IMG/VR virus record: IMGVR_UViG_3300023112_000037
Coordinates: 1-41,955 of that record
From: a virus
Reading direction: 5' to 3' (one strand)
Length of the DNA stretch: 41,955 bases
Of this stretch, positions 32,318 through 41,200 are shown one piece after another. A program made the position numbers and the translations under genes. Within the stretch, counting starts at the first letter, position 1, and each line of letters begins with the position of its first letter. Under the pieces are notes generated by a model, which saw only the letters and a list, made by a program, of their open reading frames with translations, was not told the origin of the DNA and ran no database searches.

Positions 32318-33268
32318 ATGAGTAAGTACAATACAAAATACAGAACGTTTGACCAACTCTTGGCTTCGGTAAAGGGTGACTTTGAGGCTTACAACCTTGA
32401 AGACTTAATCAAACCACACCAACTTATTAAAGTTGCTAAGAGAGTTAATTACGACCTTGGTCTAAGAATATTCAAGACAAAGAATATCGTTCTTGAAATT
32501 GAGAAAGGACAAGCGAAGCTTCCAGATGATTTCCACATATTGAACTACTCTTATATGCTAGGGAAGTTTGAAACTACACAAGCGTTACCTCAAGGTACGC
32601 ATGTTGAGGAGATTCCAATCGATGCTCCGAATTATCATCCTGGAACAAAAAACATTGATGTTTGTGCGACACCTGACCCATGCCCAACTCCCGAACCTGT
32701 ATGTCCAGACCCTTGTGACCCATGTCAATCTCCCGAACCTTGTGGGTGTACATCATGTGGATGCAACACTTGGATGAACTGTAAAGGACAGGAGATGCAA
32801 TTGATTCAGAAGATTAAGTATCAAACTAGAAAGTGGACTACCTTCTATAGGATAAAGCTTACGGGTGATGATAACTTCTTTGACCCTTTGTGTCCAAATA
32901 AGAGCTGGTCATCTACCAATGCAGGATTCATCCGTGATGGATATGTATTCACTTCATTTAGAGAAGGTACATTGTACTTGAACTACCAAGGGATGATGGA
33001 GGATGACAAAGGAAACTTATTGGTAATGGATCACCCAATGATTAATGAGTACTACGAGTACGCATTTAAAGAAAGAATCATCGAGATACTTCTAGGTAAT
33101 AACGAAACGGTCAATGGAACCTTTATGAAGATTATCATGACTAAGTTTAGAGAATCTAGAATTGTAGCTAATGGTATTGTAAATACACCTGAGTTCGACG
33201 AGTTAGAAGAACTATGGTCAATGAACCGTAGAGCTATGTATAATAAGTATTACAAAATGTTCTCATAA
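32318..33268 (+). CDS. Neck/tail-tubular-like protein with Pro/Cys insertion
   Basis: The 316-residue protein opens RTFDQLLASVKGDFEAYNLE and LIKVAKRVNYDLGLRI, then AKLPDDFHILNYSYML, an order like tail tubular/gp4-type proteins. Residues about 116-151 are a Pro/Cys-rich insertion (PDPCPTPEPVC, PDPCDPCQ, PEPCGCTSCGC). After it, WSSTNAGFIRDGYVFTSF and GTLYLNYQGMMEDDKGNLLV form a beta domain. The end is helical. It overlaps the next gene by one base. It would line the DNA channel between portal and tail. Confidence 0.5.
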   Translation: MSKYNTKYRTFDQLLASVKGDFEAYNLEDLIKPHQLIKVAKRVNYDLGLRIFKTKNIVLEIEKGQAKLPDDFHILNYSYMLGKFETTQALPQGTHVEEIPIDAPNYHPGTKNIDVCATPDPCPTPEPVCPDPCDPCQSPEPCGCTSCGCNTWMNCKGQEMQLIQKIKYQTRKWTTFYRIKLTGDDNFFDPLCPNKSWSSTNAGFIRDGYVFTSFREGTLYLNYQGMMEDDKGNLLVMDHPMINEYYEYAFKERIIEILLGNNETVNGTFMKIIMTKFRESRIVANGIVNTPEFDELEELWSMNRRAMYNKYYKMFS

Positions 33269-36200
33269 TGGCTAATAGAAGAAGCAGAGGTTCGAGCGCC
33301 GGTCAAATCGGTGGTTCGATTAACACCTTCGATAAAGGACTAAATACTGACGTTAGAGACTTTCACCTAGATAAAAAATCTTGGGTAAGAGCTCGTAATG
33401 CGATAAACAATTCCCATATAGGAGATCTATATTCAATCGGGAATGAACCTTCAAACCGTTTCTGTTCTTCAGCTCCTTATAGAATCATTGGTGCTTTCCA
33501 TATGGTAGCGACTAAGTGGTGGATATTTTCTGGTAACGACCTAGACGGAAGTGAGGTTGGAATATTTGATGAAAGCGATTGTTCATACGAACGAATAGTA
33601 AACGATCCGTGTCTCGGATTTAGGAGTACACACCCCATTACAGGAGCTAGCCGTCCCACTTGGGACTGTTCTGACAGAGCTTATTGGCAAGACAACTTGA
33701 ACCCCGACAGAACTCTTGACCGTGATGACGTCCCTTGGATTCAAGAATGTGTTGACGATAATGGCGATGAACCTGGGGGTTGTGTTACTTGTATAGATAC
33801 TGATATTCTTGATTGTGATAAGATTAGGCTAGAAGTATTTATGCTTCCTCCTTGCGCTACAATTAAAAGAGGTCCTGCGGGTGGAACCGTGTTGAATGGT
33901 TCTTACTACGTCCAAGTGGCATATATGGTGGACAGCCAACGTGTTACTGATTACTGGCCAATGTCAAATGTCGTTCATATTTTTGAACATGACGAGGCTA
34001 ATGCTTCACTAGACATCACGATTGAAAACTTAGACACTAACAACTTCGATCAATACGAGTTGGTTCTTATTCAGCACATCGCTAATAAAGCATCAGCTAA
34101 ACGAATAGGAATATATAGCACCAACCAAGATAGAGTTACTATTGATTTGGTTGACCCTACACTTGAGAGTGTTAGTTTGGATTCACTTATAATAACTAAC
34201 CCTATTGCTGATAAGTCAGAAGGGATATTTAATGTAGGTCAATACCTTTTCCGTACAGGAATAACAGGTAAGTTTGATTTCAACTACCAACCTTTAGCTA
34301 ATCAGATTACTACGAAATGGCAATTGGTTGAATACCCAGAAGACTACTACAGAGATGGTGGTAGCAATGTTGGGCACATGAGAGATGAGGTGTATCCATA
34401 CTTCATTAGATTTAGATACCACACTGGAGATGTTACTCCTAGTTACCATATTCCGGGTAGAGCAGCGAAGTTATACGAGATTCCAATCGACCCTCCTGGT
34501 CCTGCTATTCAGATGATGGAGAATGACGACTACACAGTTGTTGAGGATAACAACATTGAACAACAACAAGGTTTAACCTCTAAGGTGTTCGAAATGTTTA
34601 ACACTGCAAATGGTACGAATGTAAACGTACCTCAAGCTGATGGTGGTATTCTAGTTGGTGAAGGAGAGATGGGTTATTGGGAATCAGACGAATTCTACCC
34701 AGACATGACTCCTGAAATTTGGAACTCAAGTTCTCATGACTGGTCAGAGGTTGGAGGAATCTTGGCAGATGATTATGATTTATGTGGAAAGAGAATACGT
34801 CATCATAGATTTCCAGAGAATACTATATATGCAGGTATTGGCTCGAATGCCTTGACGAACCATTATGTTTCAGCTCTAAAGAGAATTAGAGTACTTGGTG
34901 TTGCGTTTGATAATATCCAAGCTCCTGTAGATAATGAAGGTGATCCAATTCCCGGCATTGTAGGTTATGAAATACTTAGAGGTAGTCGTGACGGAAACAG
35001 AACGGTTCTTTACAAGGGGATTATTAACAACATGAGAGGTTACGATATAGATGAGTCTATCAGCAGTAGAATAGGTTTATATCCAAACTATCCGTTTAAC
35101 GGACTTACTCCTGATTTGTTTACATCTACACAAGAAGTTACATACGAACCTGTTACTGGTTCTCAAAACATAAATGGAAACAGATATGAAGGGTACATAC
35201 CTAACCCTGTTGTTAGTAGAAACCACTTCACTTTCCATTCGCCAGACACAATGTTCACTAGACCTTTCTTAGGTCAGAAGGAGTTGAAGATGTATGGTAT
35301 CGCATTCGGAAATGCAGAGGGCACTTACCTTGAAGTTGATGGTCATCCAAAGCATGTCTTTGTGACTGACCTTACATTTATTGTTGCCGCTATTATTGGT
35401 GTTGGATATGCTATCGCTAAGTATGAAGGAGAGATTGAAGAGAGTTGGGGAAGACCTACGTTTTACCAATACCCAAAGTTAACAGGTGGTGGTAACACGA
35501 CTTCTTATGCTTACAGCATGACTTCTATGACTCAGAACACAACGGGTGGAACAGGTCTTGCTAACAGTATAGATGATATCATAATTGAAGCAGAAGGTCT
35601 TCGAGAAGATTTAACAGCTATAATTGACCCATTAGCTGGAACTAACACAGGTGAAACAACTACAGAGACTGCTCATTCAGCTGCTCACTCGACAAACTCT
35701 CAAAAAGGTAAAGGTATTACTACGGGTGGTGGATATATCACTCGACAAGGCAAGAGTCAAGTTCCTTCTGTGTTGAAGTTCTTTGAAGCTGCGTCAAGCT
35801 TTGTAGCGAATATGACTGAAGGTGCTGATCTAGTTATTGATATTATCAGAAAAGCTAGTGGAGAAAAGCAATTTGCCGTTCAGTATCAAGCCTACTGTGG
35901 TTATGAGAGTTTCGCTAAACCTTACGTACCTAACAGAAGAAGACTTATTGATGAAGCTTTATATCTAAATAGTGGCTTATCTAACTTTAAGACTACTCAC
36001 CGTGTTAATAATGTATTGAGAGCGAAGACTGTAATCTTTGACACTACAATACCTGTAGCTGACATTGGAGCTCCACTTGTAGATGGCTCTATGATTGGAA
36101 TACGTATGTCAGATTTAGGTACTCCATTGGGTAAGCCAAATCATCCGTCAGGTTTTGATGGATTCAATAGAAGAGCGTCAAGTCATTACGTTGGATTTAA

Positions 36201-38283
36201 GACTAGGCTAAGAAGTCAGTATGGTCAAGTATACAGTGTGCGACAACTCCCAACCAACAGTTGTGTTATTCCTATCGATGAACGCAGCACTCCAATAATC
36301 TTTGGAGGGGACACGTACATTGGGCGTTACCAAGAGAAGAATACTTTCTACCATTTCTACCAATGGATGCTAGGACAGGAAGATCGTACTGAGTTTAATT
36401 ATCACTTATACGATACAGTTCAGCATGCTGCATTCTGGATGGATACTGAGCCATTTGATACTACTGAATTTATCAATAGTATTCCAAACGCATTGCAGAG
36501 TGCGATGACAGGTGGTTCGGGTGCGATTACAACATTCTTCCAGACACTTGTGACACCTTCTGATAAACATTCATTTGATAGACTTCACTCTAACGCGAGT
36601 GGGTCAGGATTCTTTACAGTTAAGAACTCATTCATTCACCTATGGCATTCAAGTGTTAGAGATTTCTTTGTTGAGTCTGAGCTGAATATTGATATGCGTG
36701 ATTGGGAAGACGACATAGAGAAGCAACATTGGGCAGCGTCTCAAGACCTTCGTGCTATGTTCCACCCTAAGCATATCCGAGCTAACAACTATTACAGATT
36801 AGACAGAAGTCTTTCCGTATCAGATTTACCTTACAGTAAAGTTAGCTGGGGACAGATGCAAGACCGTGAGTACAATCCGTTAAAGGCTGAGTCTTGCTAC
36901 ACGTATTATCCAAAGAGATTACAGTACTCGTTACCTCAGCAGGAATTGTTGAAGCGTGACAATTGGAGTGCATTCCTAGGGAATAACTTTAAGGATTTCC
37001 AAAGTAATGTTACAGTAATCAAAGCAGTGAGCGCAACAGGTATAATGTTGTTGTTCAAGAATCATGCTCCGGGAATGTACCCTGGTGTTGATGAGTTGCA
37101 ATTGAAGAGTGGTACAAGTATTACTGTAGGAGATGGTGGATTGTTTGCACGACAAATGCAAGCAGTATCTAATGCTGATAAAGAATTAGAGTTTGGGTCA
37201 TGTCAAAGTAGACGAGGCGCAATAAACACTCCTCACGGCTTATTCTTTATAAGTCAAGAGCAAGGTAAGGTGTTCAAGGTTGGGAAAGGTTTGAGCGAGC
37301 TGACGGTTAAACAGAACAGATATTGGTTTAATCAATACCTACCGTATCAGATACTTCTTGATTTCCCTGACTACGATTTATTAGACAACCCTATTGCAGG
37401 TGTTGGCTGTCAAGCTATATACGATAACGAATGGTCATTTGTTTACATCTGTAAGCGTGACTTTAGAGTTAAGCCAGAATGGTTAGACCGAATGGTTTAT
37501 GATGGTAACGGTGTATTTATTGTTGACGGTATAACGAGAGTTGAGATCGGTCATGAATTGTATTTCGACAATGCTTCATGGACTGTGAGTTTCGATGCTG
37601 ATACGGCTGAGTATATTTCTCATCACGATTGGCATCCGAATCTAGCGATGTCTGGAAAGAATACATTCCTTACGATAAAAGGAAATGGTATTTGGCGACA
37701 CAACGATAGATGCGATAGCTACTGTAACTTCTACGGAGATGACTATCCATTTGAGATTGGATTCCAAGTTGATACAACTCCAGCTGTTGTTACTGTACGT
37801 AACGTTGAATACTTCATGCAGGCATTTGAGTTCTCTGAAAACTGTAGAGATAGATTCCATGTATTAGATTTCAACTTCGATGAAGCTATTATCTATAACT
37901 CAGAACAAGTGTCAGGATTACTTAAGTTAAACCTTGAGCCTAAGAATGATGTGAAAGAACGAGTGCAATATCCTATAGTTGGACTCAATGACATTGAGAT
38001 CCTTTACTCTAAGGAAGAGCAGAAGTATAGATTCAATCAGTTCTGGGACGTTACTAGAGATAGAGGTGAATACTCTACGGCTAATGAAACTATTTGGTAT
38101 ACAGAGCCAAATGGTTACATCACTAACTTGAACCCGAACAACATCAATTACGTTAAGCATGAGTTCCAACGTAAGAAGTTCAGACATAATAACACTAGGG
38201 TAATGTTGAGAAGAACAGTATCCGGAAATAAAAAGATGATACTACATCTTAACACAACTAAAATTCAAAACTCTCCAAGATAA
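33268..38283 (+). CDS. Giant tail 'stabilization'/muzzle protein
   Basis: The 1671-residue protein begins MANRRSRGSSAGQIGGSINT then FDKGLNTDVRDFHLDKKSW, an N-terminus I recognise from crAss-like 'stabilization' proteins, with the WGIFDE-like stretch GIFDESDCSYERIVNDPCLG, and a fibronectin-like part (NGSYYVQVAYMVDSQRVTDY). A hydrophobic segment (about 703-718, FIVAAIIGVGYAIAKY) is followed by a Ser/Thr/Gly-rich linker. The C-terminal third has many aromatic beta strands. In crAss-like virions the homologue forms the end of the tail barrel; here that role is inferred. Confidence 0.72.
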   Translation: MANRRSRGSSAGQIGGSINTFDKGLNTDVRDFHLDKKSWVRARNAINNSHIGDLYSIGNEPSNRFCSSAPYRIIGAFHMVATKWWIFSGNDLDGSEVGIFDESDCSYERIVNDPCLGFRSTHPITGASRPTWDCSDRAYWQDNLNPDRTLDRDDVPWIQECVDDNGDEPGGCVTCIDTDILDCDKIRLEVFMLPPCATIKRGPAGGTVLNGSYYVQVAYMVDSQRVTDYWPMSNVVHIFEHDEANASLDITIENLDTNNFDQYELVLIQHIANKASAKRIGIYSTNQDRVTIDLVDPTLESVSLDSLIITNPIADKSEGIFNVGQYLFRTGITGKFDFNYQPLANQITTKWQLVEYPEDYYRDGGSNVGHMRDEVYPYFIRFRYHTGDVTPSYHIPGRAAKLYEIPIDPPGPAIQMMENDDYTVVEDNNIEQQQGLTSKVFEMFNTANGTNVNVPQADGGILVGEGEMGYWESDEFYPDMTPEIWNSSSHDWSEVGGILADDYDLCGKRIRHHRFPENTIYAGIGSNALTNHYVSALKRIRVLGVAFDNIQAPVDNEGDPIPGIVGYEILRGSRDGNRTVLYKGIINNMRGYDIDESISSRIGLYPNYPFNGLTPDLFTSTQEVTYEPVTGSQNINGNRYEGYIPNPVVSRNHFTFHSPDTMFTRPFLGQKELKMYGIAFGNAEGTYLEVDGHPKHVFVTDLTFIVAAIIGVGYAIAKYEGEIEESWGRPTFYQYPKLTGGGNTTSYAYSMTSMTQNTTGGTGLANSIDDIIIEAEGLREDLTAIIDPLAGTNTGETTTETAHSAAHSTNSQKGKGITTGGGYITRQGKSQVPSVLKFFEAASSFVANMTEGADLVIDIIRKASGEKQFAVQYQAYCGYESFAKPYVPNRRRLIDEALYLNSGLSNFKTTHRVNNVLRAKTVIFDTTIPVADIGAPLVDGSMIGIRMSDLGTPLGKPNHPSGFDGFNRRASSHYVGFKTRLRSQYGQVYSVRQLPTNSCVIPIDERSTPIIFGGDTYIGRYQEKNTFYHFYQWMLGQEDRTEFNYHLYDTVQHAAFWMDTEPFDTTEFINSIPNALQSAMTGGSGAITTFFQTLVTPSDKHSFDRLHSNASGSGFFTVKNSFIHLWHSSVRDFFVESELNIDMRDWEDDIEKQHWAASQDLRAMFHPKHIRANNYYRLDRSLSVSDLPYSKVSWGQMQDREYNPLKAESCYTYYPKRLQYSLPQQELLKRDNWSAFLGNNFKDFQSNVTVIKAVSATGIMLLFKNHAPGMYPGVDELQLKSGTSITVGDGGLFARQMQAVSNADKELEFGSCQSRRGAINTPHGLFFISQEQGKVFKVGKGLSELTVKQNRYWFNQYLPYQILLDFPDYDLLDNPIAGVGCQAIYDNEWSFVYICKRDFRVKPEWLDRMVYDGNGVFIVDGITRVEIGHELYFDNASWTVSFDADTAEYISHHDWHPNLAMSGKNTFLTIKGNGIWRHNDRCDSYCNFYGDDYPFEIGFQVDTTPAVVTVRNVEYFMQAFEFSENCRDRFHVLDFNFDEAIIYNSEQVSGLLKLNLEPKNDVKERVQYPIVGLNDIEILYSKEEQKYRFNQFWDVTRDRGEYSTANETIWYTEPNGYITNLNPNNINYVKHEFQRKKFRHNNTRVMLRRTVSGNKKMILHLNTTKIQNSPR

Positions 38284-41200
38284 TGAGTTTAAATAGACAC
38301 GTATTTGCAAAAATTTCAAAGTATCCTTTTGGTGGGGAAGTAATGGAGTTAACTGATGAAGAGATTCAGCAGTATAAGGATGGTGGTTATGTAGTTGAGG
38401 AGTATGCTGATGGTGGTGAATCAAAATGTCCTGAAGGGATGGTTTCTGATGGTAAGGGAGGGTGTATTGAGATATCTTCTCTATTTAACGAACAGGAGGA
38501 GTTTGAAAAAACATTACCTAAAACAGAGCCAAAATACTATGACAAAGAAGGTAATCTTCTTGAAACAGTTCCTGACTATGGAACTATATATGTAACAGGA
38601 GAAGATGACCCTAAGTATAAAGAGTATCAGGATAGGTTGAAGTTTTATAATAAAGCTAAAAAACTATATGAAGAGGAAGGCAGTGGTAGTGGTCAGTATA
38701 GGGATGACTATAAAAATAAATATAGATACACATCGCAATTGCCAACTGTGAATTGGGAGGATGCTAAAATAGCATCACAAAAAAAGAGTAGTTGGGCTAC
38801 GTACTGGGATTTAGGTGTAAAGGGTAGTATACACGGGGGTTATGGTGATAATGATTATATACCTGATGCTTGGTCAGACTTACTAAGCGAAGCACTAAAA
38901 ACTACCGCAAGGCCTACAAAATATTTTAGGGGTGAGGGTTCTATGAAACCTGTATTCACATATCCATCTCTTAACGTTAAAGTTTTAGATGAGGCTTTAT
39001 TAAAAGAGAAATCTCCATCAACTCCAACTACACTTAAAGCTCAAGACCCAGATGAAATTTATGGAGAACATAGTTTTAGAACAGGTAATCGTGTAGTCAA
39101 TGGGGTATTAAAATCTAATCCTGAACCTGAGTTCACACCTTTACCAACTAGACCTTTACAAACTACACCGTTGGTAAAAGAACCTACTCCAGGGACTGTT
39201 AAGCCACCCGCGTCTACTCTAAAGTGGGTATATAATAAAAAACTAAACAAATGGCATCAAATTCAAAGACCTGTTAAACCTGAAGATTTAGAATCTAGAA
39301 AAATAGGATTTCTGCAAGATGGTGGAGAAATAATGGAACTTACTGATGAAGAGATTCAAGAGTATAGAGATGGAGGTTATGTAGTTGAGAAGTATCCAGA
39401 CGGAGGAACTAAGACTCCAAAAGTAAAACAAAGAAGAGGGACGAGAGAAAACTTTGACGGGCATTCTGTTTGGACACCTTCAGGTCAATTTTCTAGACCT
39501 TCTGATGTATCCTCTCACTTAATGAAAGCAGAGTACGTTGATGGAAGAGGTTGGGTAGCATTCCCTTCATTATTTCAAGACTCTAAACCATACGCAGACG
39601 ACTCTAGAAATTGGGTTGACATGTCTGATGAAAAAGATGGTTGGTGGCCAATATATGAAGAAGCCGAGAGAAGAGGTGAGGTGTATGACTTTGGTGAAGA
39701 TAAGGAAGCTGCATTAGCTTTTGGAAAAGGTTCATGGAAGAATCAATTGCCCACAAAAGAAGATGGTGGTGAAGTAATGGAGTTAACTGATAAAGAGATA
39801 AAAGATTATAAAGCCAAAGGTTACCTTGTCGAAATGGCTGATGGTGGAGGTATTAAAGAAGAGTCTGGTTATGAATATAAGAAGGATGGGGACAAGTACC
39901 TAACTAGAAAGAAGGGTGCAGAAAACTGGATAGAAGCATCGGGTAAAGCTCTAGCTTCTATAAAGTATAACATATACGGAGAAGGAGAAAACCCACAGTC
40001 ACCTGCAGAAAAAGAAACAGCTATTATAAATAGGATGCGTTCAACATTTCACGCAAGAGATGATGAAGGATTCTGGAGTACTGAATACGAGAAGCTATCT
40101 CCTAAAGAACAAAAGATACATGAGTACAGTAGCGAATTAAAAAGTGGGGACAGAACTCACGACCCTAAATCAGCTGAGGGAAAAGCGTTTGAAGCATACG
40201 CTAAGAAGGTTGCATCGCCCGAAGCTTGGATGAAGTTGATGCCACAAACGATGGGGCAAGTATTTGACCCGTCTAACGATCCCAATAAGTTTAAATCTAT
40301 AAAGAAGTCTTGGGGTAATGTAACTCCAGAAGATATAGAAACAACTCAAGATAGAGGTAGTTCTTTTGATGGATTAACAGATGAAGATGTTCAATTCGCA
40401 ACTGAACAGAAACAACAAATGGATAAGATATATTCTGATGCAGATGTGATAAGTGCTCAGAACGATGAAAGGTCAAAGGCACTTCACAACCAACAAAGAG
40501 AGCAAGCTAAATGGGACTCTGGGGTTGACCCTGTTACAGGAAAGGTAATGTCTCCGTGGGAGATAACTAAGCAAACGCCCGAACAATACTATTCAGACCT
40601 TCATAATTCGGGTATTAAAGATATACTTGACTACTCAGGATTGACAACTCTAGCTGAACTTTCAGGTGTTGCTCCCGTATCAAGAGTTATTGACAACCCT
40701 AAAAAAACATGGGAAGGTATAAAGCAGACTGGCTCAGATATTTGGGCTGCCGCTGAAGTACAAGGTAGAGATTTATTTGGTATGGATCCTAATATGGATT
40801 ACATGGCATCCGGAAACATAAACCCTAATACAGGAAAAGAATATTGGACAGGGGTGGATGAAACTTTTGATGCTCTAGCTGTAGCAGGTCCTTTAGTTGG
40901 GGCTCTTGGAAAATCTAAACCTTTTCTTAAAAAAGGTTTTAACTTAATTAACGAGGTGCCTTCTACTAGGGTGCTTTCAAAAACACCTCTACAAAGATTA
41001 GATGATGTTGGTGCATGGAATAGGTATCTAGGAAATGATACTAAAGGAGTCAGAAGTACAATAGCAAAACATACCGAGAAAGCTGAGTTAAAGCTTAATC
41101 TTATGAAAGAAAATCGTATGTTAAATAAACAGTGGAAAGCATCAGATAGAGGGGACGATATTGCAGCAAAGTATTGGAGAAAGAAAAGAGCTGATGTTCA

